Assembly (NCBI GenBank): GCA_964200075.2
Contig: CAXNAA020000537.1
Location: 1 to 20,371 of the forward strand
DNA length: 20,371 bases
Source: Sphacelaria rigidula
Lineage: Eukaryota > Phaeophyceae > Sphacelariales
Direction of reading: 5' to 3'
Shown: piece by piece, positions 1 to 12,400 of the stretch
How positions within the stretch are numbered: position 1 is the stretch's first letter
Layout: each line of letters opens with the position of its first letter
Notes under the pieces: model-generated
Told to the model about the DNA's origin: nothing
Databases searched by the model: none
The model's input: only the letters and a program-made list of their open reading frames with translations
Position numbers and translations under genes: made by a program

Positions 1-155
1 TGATTTGGTACACTTGAGGAGTTATGGTTGGAGATGCAAATGCGGCACTCTTTGCTGGCCCAGCCTACACGGTCGACGAGGGAAAGGGGCTGCTGAACCC
101 CCTTGCGATAAAAAATAAAGGCGCACCAGGATACGGCGTCAACACTTCTTATCCG
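1..155 (+). mobile_element. SINE type 2 fragment at window edge
   Basis: ACGGTCGACGAGGGAAAGGG at 69-88, followed by CTGCTGAACCCCCTTGCGATA, matches the body of the 8842-9183 element. The 5' part is not recognisable; it may run off the window or be decayed. Confidence 0.5.
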
Positions 156-870
156 CTTGTCAAACCCCATGCGAAGCGCAGCTCTGCAAGCACAGACAGT
201 TCAGCAGTACAAGGTCGCACCTGTACAGCCTCCATTTGTCACCGTGGAAGCCGGGATACGTCTCCGCCGCCCGCGGACGTTGCGACCAGAAGCTCCAGTA
301 CGTTCACCGTTTGTCGACAGTCGACACACGGGGAGTAGTTCGAATCAATCAGATCACGTACTTGAACACCCCCTCCCATCTCAGCCATGGACGGCGTCGG
401 CATGCACAAGCGAAGGCAAAGAAAAAAGCAGCAATGAAGCTGAACCTTCTTGAGGGGTTTTTAAGTGATTCGGAGAGCTGAATGCTGCGTGTGATGCCTC
501 CAACCTCCAAAAGTGCCTCGTTTGAAGTTGCGACAGTCAAGGCTGAGAAGTTCAATCAAGATCAGCCGTGGTCAAAACAAGGGGTCGAGTTGGGCTGTTC
601 TTGAGACCGCTCACAGATAGAAGCAAAATACAATGCCATGAGCACCGATGAAGCTGAAACTTGTTGACGGCGTCTTGATTGATGAAAGAAGAGCGATGGG
701 GTGGTTTTTTCGCTCAGCGCGGCTTCGAATCCATTCGGGGGAAAAAAATGCGTGGTTCTGACCTTCGTTGTGCGAGCGGACGGGCAGGGACGACACGTTT
801 TGGATTTCGGTCCAGTAGAACCCTTTTTGGCCTAAGGCCTCAAAGGAATAATGCTTGCGCTGCCGTGCAG
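156..870. other. No gene recognised
   Basis: Only short uninformative open frames. A ~36-bp block GAAGCTGAACCTTCTTGAGG near 434 recurs in altered form near 649. Confidence 0.5.
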
Positions 871-1236
871 AAACTTCTGGGTTAGGGTTACATGGTCGAA
901 ACCGCTTGCGAATCCCGAGCTTTTGGGACGAAACAAATGAAATTTCGATGGTCAGTTGAATCTCAGAAATGAATCCAGGCTGTTGACTATGCCTTGAGTA
1001 CACAAATTCGACTTCACGGTCGACGAGTGAAAGGGACCGCCGTCACCTTCTCGCGATAAAGAGCATGGCAAGCGCATCGTAAAAGGAGGGTGGGTATTTC
1101 ACAATAAAAAAACTCTTGCTGTTGTTGAGGGCGATCTTTCTTTTCGACCTCGACCGATGCGCCCACACAACCGAAATTGAAAGGTGTAGACTAGTGTCTA
1201 GAGTAGGTGTAGACTAGTGGGATGGCAATACACACC
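871..1236 (+). mobile_element. SINE type 2, older copy
   Basis: Colinear with the element at 9183-8842: a decayed B-box region (GCGAATCCCGAGC near 920), GAGTACACAAATTCGACTT, CACGGTCGACGAGTGAAAGG, TCGCGATAAAG, then GATGCGCCCACACAAC, GTAGACTAG and a short ACACACC end. The tail region carries a 23-bp-spaced duplication of GGTGTAGACTAGTG (1183-1219). Confidence 0.65.
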
Positions 1237-3091
1237 AAGGAAGTCGTCGCCGTATTCGTACCTTCGTGAGGAACCTGCGTTCTCACACAACACCGGATCC
1301 GCAAACACTTCTACATTAGAGAGACAAGTTAGATGGTTTTGATTTAAATCTGTGTAAAGAGCGCTTGGCTGTTTCCGCGCCGTTGTACGTAGTAGTAGCT
1401 AAACCATGCGTGAAGAACTCCCCCTCCTCTACTTGCTGTCGCTGTGCAGACTAGGCTTCATGCCTCCGAGGGGTTCAGCGGTCTCATTCCCTCGTCGATC
1501 GTGAAGCCAAATATTGAGCTCTCACGAGGTTACAGTGAGTGGCTTTTCACTGTTGGGATTGACGGTGTGAGAATAACACAATGTCGTATGTCTTCACCCA
1601 GACTCAAACCCACAACATGTCAAAAGGTATGTACGTCGTTCATCAACTAAGCGGTGGGGCCAACCGGAGTGCGTTCGAGTCCGTACGTACAAGTATCATT
1701 GTAGCCCCCTCTCGTCTGTCTTTGTCAGTTTTTCGCTCCCTCATTCAAAGTTCAAACTTACCCAGACTGGAAGAGAATGGCGAGGACTCACCACTATCAC
1801 CAGACGAACTGAACCTATGAACCGAGAACATCAATGACGTTGAACCAAGGGGAGGGTGCCCAGATGCTGCCATCGCGAATGGAAATCAGCACAACTTTAA
1901 TATTTTACAATCCAGAACGATCCATGGCGCTGATGTCGGTAATTTTTCATACCACCATTCCGTGGAGCACGGAGAATCGTCCAGTACGCCAACCTCAACT
2001 ACGGCGGTCGCTGTTTTGAGATGTATCGTGCACGTGGGATTTACAAGAAACTCAAAACATCACGAGCAGAGGTACGAAATGCACTCTAGGTGCGTTTCGC
2101 GTTGTCTCAATTCCATGATGTGTTGTTCAGGTGCAGGAAGAACACATTACGGCCTGAGAGTACATGCAATAACGTCTTCGTGAGATTGAGTGTGGAAACG
2201 ATTGAGAGTGGAAAGTCGTCTCTCAAACCTTTTGGGGCCGTTGATGGAAAACTGACCATTTATGAACAATACTTGACGTTTGCTTGGGTAAGATATGGTT
2301 TTTCCGCGATTGTTGATGCAACCCACCAATAAGGGTGGGAACATCTTGGACCATGCCGTCAAATAAAGCCAAGCTAACCAACAGCATGTGGATGTTTCTA
2401 ATCACTAGGTAGGTTCTCACAGCATGTGTTCGAGGGGTAACGTGCAGCCAACATGTGGATTGAGAGGGGGGAAGCACAGTGAATCTCAAGTTTTGAAACA
2501 AATACTTTGCTGTTGAGAAAGACACTGCAGCGGGTGAATGTGCTGTCCTGTTTACATTACCCAGTACATTAGGGACGCTGGATGTGCGACGCGAGAGCTA
2601 CATCTGCGTAAGCTAACCCATACGAGTGACCACAAGCGGCACCCAACACTCTCATTGCTCAAGCTTTGGCGAAACGTGAAGGTTCGGGTTGTATGGCATG
2701 AATACGTCAACACACCACGTCCGTTGAACACCCTCCGGAGGAAAGGAAGCCTCCACTAAAACCACACCCTGCTGCAATGTGCACAGTAAATGAGTGTGAT
2801 AAAACCGAGACAAGCTCATACCCGTACCAAGTTGGGCACTACCGACGACGCTCTCATGCCATGTCAGGGTGCCACAAACACCACCACACCTCACAAACAC
2901 ACACCAAACTACAGAGGGCTGGGGTACTTCAGATAAACCTACGACGGTTACACCACGCTGTCCCACATCTCCTTAGTATAGACAGTCATAGGAAGCGCAC
3001 GTTAGCCTCGACCTCCCTTCTCCGCCCCTTTCCACAAAATCCCCTGGGAGTCTGTCTGCATTTGTACACTGTACAAACGTTTACACACAAA
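1237..3091. other. Downstream flank of NOP2, no gene recognised
   Basis: Directly downstream of the NOP2 stop; the 3' UTR must begin here but its end cannot be placed. A short plus-strand stretch at 1947-2071 reads like protein (NLNYGGRCFEMYRARGIYKK) and ends in GAG|GTACGA, but nothing around it forms a gene I recognise. Confidence 0.5.
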
Positions 3092-3463
3092 CTACCGGCG
3101 GCCTCTTCCTCGTCCCTTCCCCCTGCCTCCGCCATTTTTACCTCCGAACCCTCTCCCGCTCCTGCCACCGCGCCCGCCCCTGCCCCCACCATGGGGACCA
3201 TGTCTATCGCGATCTCTCCCTCGCCCCCCAGATGAAACCCCACCACGACCACGGCCCGGATAGGCTGGGGAAGGGCCCCTACCTCGGAAGGGAACCGCAC
3301 CACTGCCCCTTCCACCTCTGACTTTGCCGTTGCCATCCCCTCGTCCTCGACCTGGTCGGCCACCGTTGGGAACAGTGTCATTTTTTTTCTTCTTCTCCGG
3401 TGGTCCTTCGCTGGACACTTCATTTTGGTCTTCCTCCTCACCGTCACTCGTCACTTCTTTCAC
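3092..3463 (-). CDS. NOP2: NOP2 exon 12, Arg-Gly-rich C-terminal tail
   Basis: Codes residues 778-900 and the TAG stop. It opens [20 protein letters not shown], then Lys-rich, then about 90 residues dominated by RGRG, RGGRG and GGRGG clusters. This is a glycine-arginine-rich (GAR/RGG) domain like those of fibrillarin and nucleolin, which bind RNA and are targets of arginine methylation. Acceptor CCACAAG|GTGAAA keeps the frame. The pyrimidine tract is weak. Confidence 0.87.
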   Translation of the reverse strand: MKEVTSDGEEEDQNEVSSEGPPEKKKKNDTVPNGGRPGRGRGDGNGKVRGGRGSGAVPFRGRGPSPAYPGRGRGGVSSGGRGRDRDRHGPHGGGRGGRGGRSGRGFGGKNGGGRGKGRGRGRR

Positions 3464-6400
3464 CTTGTGGCAGACAAGCGAATAAGAGCAAGAGAGGCAT
3501 TAGGCGGAAAGAGTAAAATAATGCGGACAGCTACCACGCGGTGATGCTCGAGCGGTTAAGCGGAATATCTACACCATGGCTGAATATCAAAACAGCACGA
3601 TTCACAACTATGCAAGGGTGCAACCACTCCATTTAGTGAAACAGTCGCGACTTCGGGAGCACTGGTGTTCGGAGCCTTTGGCTCGACATCACCGCACACG
3701 CAGCTGTTGATATGTCGCTGAAACGAAGTCTCACCGTTGCCCCCACCGCTTGACGGGCTTCCGTTCTTTCCTTGTCGAACTTTCTCGCTTCCCTCTTTGC
3801 GCGCTTGCGCTTGGTTTTCGCGTCTTCATCTTCGCTACCACTGCAGGTTGCCGACAAGGGGACAGCGTGAAGGAAGTTTCGTGTTGAAAAGTAATATACG
3901 AGCTGGGCCCACCAACGGTGATTTTTGAATGTCTTGGTTGTCCGGCTGTGGTGAATTCGAGGGCTTGGGCGCTAAAAATTTCCGTTATCCTCGACATGCA
4001 TAATATTTCTCAGGTTGCCAAGAAAAAAGTAGGAAAAGAAGGGTGAAGCAATATAATTTTTCGGGAAAAGATGGACACGGTGCACACCCAGAAATGATGA
4101 CACTCATAAAATTGGGCCTAGCCAGGCACTTTTGGTGGGACACCGCAAGACCCCGGTGGTCGAACTGACACAGGAGCCTTTTTGTACCCAGGTCAAGACT
4201 TCGAATCCCGACGCGACCATTTTCCCATGATCTCGCAGATATTTTTCGGAGCATAGTTCGGCATTCTCCCTCTCTTCGATCACGGTGTCCCTTTCGTAGA
4301 CTTCATTTTTAATCAAGAACAATATCTTTCTAGGTAAAAATAAATGCTTTTTCGTACGAGTTCCCGTCCGAAACATGTGCGAAACGATCTTTTTACCCTC
4401 AGTGTGGCTTTGAATCTTCAGTTGGGAGCAATAATCCTCCCTCTTCTGGTAATATACGACAGTCGACTCGGAGGTCATCTCCCATGACGAAGCTGTTAAC
4501 GAGCATGATGCCCTCTTGCAGGACTAACAGTGCGCTTTTGCCTGCACATATCGGGTGCTCGTGTGCCTGTGCGGCGCAACATTCTATCGCAATTCCACCG
4601 GATTTTGAGAAACGAAACGTCTCACGACACGCAGTCACGCAACATAAGAAGTACCCGTTACTCAATGCAGTACAATAACGCCATCGTCAAAACTACGCCA
4701 ACCAAGCAACGACGGAGCCGTGCGTCACCAGGTCTGCAGTTCACAGCGATGTGTTCAAGTTGGGCCGATTTGGAACCTGAACAATTTGCAGTGTAACGTG
4801 CGTATCTGGGATTCACGGCTGCCCTTGCTCATGTATATATTTATTGGCAAGGAACCAACAGCTGGGCACTTGCAATTCCTTCGCCACGTACGGTGCAAAC
4901 TACCGGGAGTGGTCATACAGGCACTTTGCGGTCGCTGATGACTCGTGTGCACAACACTTGCACCAAATTATCAGTTTTCATCGCTGGTCGCGGCGCACGT
5001 CGCACAGGCAGAACTGTCTTCCAAACTTGTACCTGTCTTCCACATCCATCGCAGAGCTCGCGCCGTCTTCGTTCGCCTCTGGTGCGCCCTTGTCTGGCAC
5101 GCCCAGTGTTGTCACCGTTCTCCTCTCTCCAGGAGCAAACTTCTTGAGCTTCGCTACGAAGAAGCCGTCCATATTGTGGACATGTGGGTAAAACCTTCGC
5201 GTGAGGCTCATGGTAGGATGGAACCTCCTCTCCTGGAAGCGACTGAATCCCGGACGCCCTGTTGGATGCGAGTGAAGAGCAGAATTCACGTGTAAGAAAA
5301 AATCCTAACGGCAACTTACTTACTCGACCTTCCTTGATTCAACATGTGAAACAACCCGTCATCTGAGTGGCCATATTCGCTAACTTTCAAGTACAAAATC
5401 CATAGGGTGTCAACTTCGCCAGCAATCCGACATGAAATCAAGTAAGCTTTTCAATCATAGAAAGATTACATCATTGTCGTTAGAAATTGAAAAAAATTGT
5501 ACTGTAGCATAAGAAAGACGAGATATCCTCCCATGTACTTGGAGGATACACCGTCGCTTCTCAGAACGATCACCCCCAACGAGAAATGTGGAAAGTGGGC
5601 GATGTTCACTTTTTTACAAAGTCTCACAGTAAATCATGTCTTGATAATGCTGAAGACTTCAGGTTCGGGTGCTTTGCTTCGGAGCAATAATGGCTTCACG
5701 ACTCACCAAAGTCTAGCCCGGTGGGGATGAGCTTGACATAACGCTTGTTGAGGATGTACTCGATCACCTGCAGGAGACGAGGCGAGAAGCGAGGGGAGCG
5801 GTCAGAATAGGCAGAAACAGCATACATCAGCATTTGCAGTGACAGATCTACGAAAACGTTTCACGAAAACAGCACATTTGAACGGCGTTTTTGTTGGTCG
5901 CTGTTATACTCCCCCTACCTCATAAGCAGGGTGGATAAAAGGCAGCTCCTTCAATGTGGGTTTCAATACTTCGAGAGCTCATGTTCCAAAAACAATATTC
6001 GCTCATGAAAACACACGCAGCAAGAGCAAAAGTTTCCTTGAGAGACCCACCGCCCCGGGTTCGGAACACTAGACTGTTGCTCGAGTCGTTCATAAATGAT
6101 CGGTCCCACATGATTAATCATTTTGAGAAAAATCAGTTCGACATCAAACCATAAGTCACCCTTTCGGCGTGAGGCTAGGGTTAGATGGGTCCGCCGACAT
6201 ACAATAAAATATGTCAAGAAAACGCCCATTCCCATTGTAGATCAGCCGCGAATTTACATCCATACGAGGTTAGCGCCAGAGCCAACGCGGGTGCCCTGCG
6301 GAGTTGTTAAGTTGTTTGATAGGTGTGTAGGCGTGGTGGTTTTCGGGAGCGCTTTGGTGCTACGAACCCGTTTGTTGGGTCAACGACCAGCCCGAGGCGT

Positions 6401-9400
6401 TCAAGAGAAATTCAGGCTTTTATCGAATGGACGTCTAAATAAAGCATGTTTCCTTGCCACGCAAAAACAAGGCTTAAAAACATTATCGCGGTGTGCAAAC
6501 ATGCTGACAAACTGTCCCTACAGAATTGTCATAACTCCACTCGTAGCAACGAAAACACGGCAACCACAAAAATAGCAACGTGTAGTTCATCTTTCAAGGC
6601 TGAGCCGCTTCCAAGTCGTTCCAGCAAGATTTTGCTATGGCGGTAATTCCAATTTTGAAGCAATTTCATCACAGATTCCGTGTCTGTTCTCACACATAAA
6701 GACACATTCCACTTTGATTTTGATACCAACAGGCACAACAGAGGCGCACGTCGAGAACGTCTCATATACCGTTAGTCGATAACGAGCGACGGCACACCGC
6801 CGAGATGGACTTACACGTCTCTGACATACTGCAGGTTTTCAGACGAGCATAAGAAGACGCCAAAGTAACTTGCGCCAAAGGTTTGTCACGAGGACGTCGA
6901 CAACAGCGTCCCCGTAAAGCACGAATGAAAAAGGCACCCTGTAGTAGAAACGAAATTGAATCCATCAATGTGGCATGCCGAAAGCGGGGAAAAATGGCTT
7001 TCCTCTCTTGGCGACAAACTAAAAAACATGAAGATGACGTGGTGCTGGCATGAGACTACCAAGAGTAGACCATTCATCTCCTCAGGCTTAGCCGCTTCGA
7101 AGTCGTGTCAGCAGGGCTTCGACTCAGACGGTAATTCCAGTCTTGAAGCAATTCTTCACGGGAGAGGCCCTACGTAACACTCGGCACAAACGCTACCTTG
7201 ATGTGTTGTTCCTCACGCATCAGACGGAGGCCCTCATAAGGAAGTCGACAAGGGGATTGTCAACATGGTTTCAACTCAGAAAAACATGTAGATATAACCT
7301 GAGTCTAATCACGGGGCACGTTCACACACGGAGCAGTCGTGATACGTAATGATTGCCTCATATTACGCCATCAACTTAGCGGGAGATACGTCTCACGTTC
7401 ATCTCTAGTCATTACCAACAACTAGGGAACAAGTGAGGCTGAACGACACGCGGTCACCGTGGTACCGACAGTCGTCGTACTACTTAAACCAAAGGGGTTG
7501 TTGTGTTCACAAAACCACACGGTATCGCTGCGGTCGAGTAAAAAGCCCTCATAAGGAAGTCGACAAGGGTATTGTCAGCATGAAGTTGGCTCAGACATAA
7601 AAAATGTAGATATAACCTGAGTCTAATCATCGGGCGTTCATCCACTCGAGTGCTATAAAATTGCAATTTCTTCAAGGACGGGTTACACGAAGGCTCATCA
7701 ATGCGCATGCCTATGAATACAGCTAGCTCTCCCCTCAGACTTAGCCGCTTCGAGCTTGTTTCAGCAATGTATTAGCTCAGACGGTAATTCCAGTGTTGAA
7801 GCAATTCTTCATTGGAGAGAGGGAGTAGAATTCACCGTGAGAAGCGCTAGGATGTGCTTGCTACGCGAATCAAAGAGAGCCAATTGACGTACCTATTTTT
7901 GAGGTCGAGAGGACAGATGTTCTCCCGTAAAGGAACGTCCACGCGGGGTCGAGAAACGAAACAGTAGAGTCGAGAAAAAATGTGCATAACGTGACTTGGA
8001 CGACACGAGAGCAATAACGCTCCGGAGTAGGCCAACCCGGATCATTGTCATTCATGAGTGTCGCGCAGCGAAGAAATGAAGGCAGTATAATCACCGGATT
8101 CCTCGCTGTCAACAAACGAAAGGCATGTCGTACGTCAAAGCTCATCATGCCGCGAGACATCCGTAGGGTTCCATGTTGCCGCGTGGCCGTGTAGCGGTGT
8201 TTATTGCGAGAATCTCCTCAGACTTAGCCGCTTCAAAGTTGTTTCAGCACGAGTTTGCTCAGACGGTAATTCCAGTCTTGAAGCAATTCCTCACCGGAGA
8301 TGTCTCACTACACCCAATTGCATTCAACAAAACGAATGAAGACGGTCAACACACTGCGAATCCACGGCAATTTGTGGTGGTAACAACTGACACTGGGATG
8401 AAGATGGGATCCGATCGCGCTCTGGCCAAGTCGAGACATGTGGTCTCTTCGGGATTGAAGCCAGTCTTGTTCTAGTAAGACGGGTTTCGGACAGTAAAGG
8501 CCGACTAGGAACAGGTAACAAAATTGCCGAGGTCTCCAACAACGCTGCGCCTTATTTGCAGACTAGGGGTGCGAAAAACGGTGTACCGGTCAAGAACGCC
8601 TCCAAAACAAATGTAAAGAAACCCCAGTTTCGAATTGTGAACACGCTTGTGACACAAGATAGAGCCACGGACAATTTCCATATAAAAGCTTGGGAAGATA
8701 TTCTTGTGTCGGTGCGATGCCGGAGTGGTTCCAATAACCACCACCAACACGAGGGGACGACTCGTACTGGAGCCGTCTGAGAGCACCTTGATTACCCTCC
8801 TCTCCCAATAGGGGCCCCACATGGCCGTCCATGGTGCAGGATGTGTGTGTGTGTGTGTTGTCGTCCCATCTCTTTTGGGCGTCAGTCTACCCTTTCAGGA
8901 TATGTGGGCGCATCAGCCGGGGTTACACAGGAGGAAGGTCAACACGGGAGCTTTTCTTTTTCAGTTGTTTCTTGTGCTCCACCGTCCTCCTGCGGTGCTT
9001 TCATCGCGAGAGGGGTTCGGCAGGCCCTTCCCCTCGTCGGCCGTTGAGTCGAATTTTGCGTACCCACGGCTCTCCACTGTTGTGCATGGTGTAAGAAATA
9101 ATCCCAGATCGCTCCGGGAATCGAACCCCGCAACTCAATCATCAGAAGGTTACCAAGTTACCAACCGAGCCAACGGGGCGACCGGATGCGGAAATTCTTC
9201 ACCAAAATTGGAAATACAAAACCGCACACGCGCCTGCATGACCAAACCGCTTTCCCCGGCCATTCAATTTCTTCAGCTATACTACAGACAATAACCGTGT
9301 TTGGAACAATATTTGAAATTATATTTGTGATGGATAGATGCTCGAGCGTCGATGACCGTCACGAAGTTTTTTAAATGCCGACGTGCAAAAAAAACGCGGA

Positions 9401-12400
9401 TTCACCTGTCGTCTATTCGCGGTCATGGACGCGACTACTTGGCAGGAGAAGTCAAGCGTCACACAAACAAGTGAGGCTGAACGACACGCGGTCACCGTGG
9501 TACCGACAGTCGTCGTACTACTTAAACCAAAGGGGTTGTTGTGTTCACAAAACCACACGGTATCGCTGCGGTCGAGTAAAAAGCCCTCATAAGGAAGTCG
9601 ACAAGGGTATTGTCAGCATGAAGTTGGCTCAGACATAAAAAATGTAGATATAACCTGAGTCTAATCATCGGGCGTTCATCCACTCGAGTGCTACAAAATT
9701 GCAATTTCTTCGAGGACGGGTCACACAAAGGCTTATCAATGCGCATGCCTATGGATACAGCTAGCTCTCCCCTCAGACTTAGCCGCTTCGAGCTTGTTTC
9801 AGCAATGTATTAGCTCAGACGGTAATTCCAGTGTTGAAGCAATTCTTCATTGGAGGGAGTAGAATTCACCGTGAGAAGCGCTAGGATGTGCTTGCTACAC
9901 GAATCAAAGAGAGCCAATTGACGTACCTATTTTTGAAGTCGAGAGGACAGATGTTCTCCCGTAAAGGAACGTCCACACAGGGTCGAGAAACGAAACGGTG
10001 GAATCGAGAAAAAGATTTGCACGTCGATCGAAGACCAAAGGGAAGAGGGTAGCTCACGCTAGGGATCTTTGCAATTTACCGGTGTCGCGCAGCGAAGAAA
10101 TGAAGATTTCTACCCTGGAGTTCAGTCATCAAGCACTTCGCTGTGTCAACAAAGGGCATGTTATACGCCAAAATCTCAGCATGCCAAGGAAAATCGGCAG
10201 ATTTTGATGTTGCCGTGTTGCCGTGTAGCCGTGTGAATCACGAGGGTCTCCTCAGACTTAGCCGCTTCAAAGTTATTTCAGCATAAGTTTGCTTAGACGG
10301 TAATTCCAGTCTTGAAGCAATTCCTCACCGGAGAATTTCCCCTGCACCGAATCGCATCTGAAAACGCCAAGTACAACAACCGTGGTCAACACTCTGCAAA
10401 CCTGCAGTGCTTTGTAGTAGAGACAACGTACAGTTGTACGAAGATAATACCTACTTGTGCTAGGCTCTCAACGCAATTTCTGCCACACACGAGTTGGGCC
10501 GTGAACGGTCCATATCAATCTTTATGGGACGGATCCCCAACTAACACAGGGTTGATCATGTGTTCGTGAATGAATGAAAGATAAGTCAGCGAGCGACCTA
10601 CCCAATCACGGCGAGGCGACGAGTATCGACGAGTGTGAATGCCACTGCAAGGATCGTGTGAGGACCCCATCCCCAGCCCAGATAAACCTCCCCAGGTTTT
10701 TTAATTCAGGGTGATCGCAGCTTGGTGTTTTACTTGGATGCAGTACTCGTTCATCGTTTCCGAGTTTCTCGGGCGGGTTTTCGGGTCGCAATTCTGTAAC
10801 AAAACGTAGTAGTTACACCAAAACACGGTGGAACGGAAAAAAACAGGAAGGAGTGTACATACCCATGTGTACATTTTTACGAGGCGCGCAACCCAGGTGA
10901 GCCGTGGAAAGACAAGGAGCTACGGTCATGAATTCTGCTCGTCCCTCTGCCGACGACTTGCAGTGTGCAATCAATATTTATGTAGTTGGCGGGGATGAAG
11001 AAGCATATAGACGGTTGATCTCGGCAGCTGAGAATTGCCCAGAATGTGCAAGGGAGTGTGCAGCGGCAGCTGCTGCTGCAGTCGGAGAGGTGTACCCACT
11101 GCACCATACTGTACTGTATGCATGCGCGCCGCAACGCTGATACCCTTCAAAGGAAATTCCCGGTGTGGGCATTCCGTTGGGCAAAGGGTAACGATCGATA
11201 CCATCAGCTTCGCCCATGTTGCCGCATGTCTCGAGAAATGGCGCACATGAGGTACTATACTACAATCAAAATACTACGAGCAAAGACAGTCAAGTGCACC
11301 ATATCTGGGTATCGCGTCCAAGTTTTTTAAAAAAGTGCTTTGAAATTTCTGGTGGAGAATCGCTAGGGCACGAGAAAAACAGAGAAATATCAAATTTCTT
11401 CATTTTCTTCATTTCTTGGTCCTTTCAGGGGAGTTCCAAGAAGAATGGACAATGCTCCCGGACTTCATTTTGGTTATTCAGCTCAATTGTTAGATTTGAG
11501 ATTCGGAACTCATCATGGAGAACCGCGAAGGCATGCCGAAGAAAAAAATAAGCCTCCACTTTTTTCTTGACAGGTATGAGCGCTGAGGGGAGTTTCAACT
11601 AAGAATGAACGATGCTCTCGGGGCTCATTTCAGTTCATCACATCAGTTTGTAGAAATGAGAATCGAAACCCTTCACGGAGAATTGCGGAGGCATGTCGAT
11701 GAATAAAAAATACATCTTCACTTTTTTTGGAGAGATGTGGACGTTTGGACGAAGAGATGTTACAATACTCGAACGTCCCACACATATAAATGAAAACACA
11801 AAGTCGAATTTTCCCGTGTTTTTGCCTCACCTCAACTTTGGAAGTGGGACTTTCAAATTTGGTACAGAGATTGCGTAGGGCATCAAAGGATCGATCGGGA
11901 TGGTATTTGTTTTCGTGAATCAACGGAAATTCTCCAGTTTCTTCGTATTGATTATTGCTGTCACGTCACGGAAAATACATATATATCACCGTCCCGATCA
12001 GTGTTTTTCATCATGCCCTGCTTTTTCTTTTCACCAACTTTAAAAGTTCAACTCTCAAAATTTAGTCAAGACGGGGGTCTGCAAACCACAAATTGGTGTC
12101 TTGGCTGGCTCAGCTCATACTCATGTTGCAAGATTTCTAGTGCACAAGCATCGAATCGTGGCCCTCATCAGGAAGTCGACAAGGGTATTGTCAACAGTTA
12201 TTACCTCAGTGGTAAAGTTGTAGATATAACCTGGACGTAATCATCGGACCACTTCGATTCCGCTTCTTGTGCCATCAAATTTCTACTGATAACGTAATTC
12301 AAAACTTAGGAGTAAGGGGTGTCCTCAGGCTTAACCGCTTCGAACTTGTTTCAGCAGGGATTTTGTCTCAGACGGTAATTCCAGTCTTGAAGCAATTCCT

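Larger units (their letters stand above)
7428..8350. repeat. 2.03-kb duplication, unit 1
   Basis: Matches 9466-10390 at an offset of 2034-2038 bp. Positions 7428 to ~7990 are nearly identical to 9466 to ~10025; the rest is clearly diverged but colinear (shared TGTCGCGCAGCGAAGAAATG). The unit carries B2 and snR77-like copies 3 and 4. Confidence 0.9.
9466..10390. repeat. 2.03-kb duplication, unit 2
   Basis: Partner of 7428-8350, carrying B3 and snR77-like copies 5 and 6. The SINE at 8842-9183 lies between the units and has no counterpart before unit 1. Confidence 0.9.

Noticed and set aside
1947-2071. Possible exon with a GTACGA donor
   Set aside because: Protein-like for about 35 codons, but no adjoining exons or homology that I recognise.
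2777-3235. Plus-strand 152-codon open frame
   Set aside because: Mostly the antisense shadow of the GC-rich Arg-Gly exon 12.
3545-3570. A-box-like GATGCTCGAGCGGTTAAGCG
   Set aside because: Looks like the 5' half of a Ser/Leu tRNA, but no B box or acceptor partner follows.
4150-4215. tRNA-like segment with B-box-like GACTTCGAATCCC
   Set aside because: Too short and unpaired; no SINE body found.
6123-6575. Plus-strand 150-codon open frame
   Set aside because: No domain-like composition, no splice context, and it lies in intron 8; likely chance.
9107-9183. tRNA gene on the minus strand
   Set aside because: Acceptor and T arms fit, but the anticodon arm does not pair, and a conserved body plus tail follows, so it is a SINE head.
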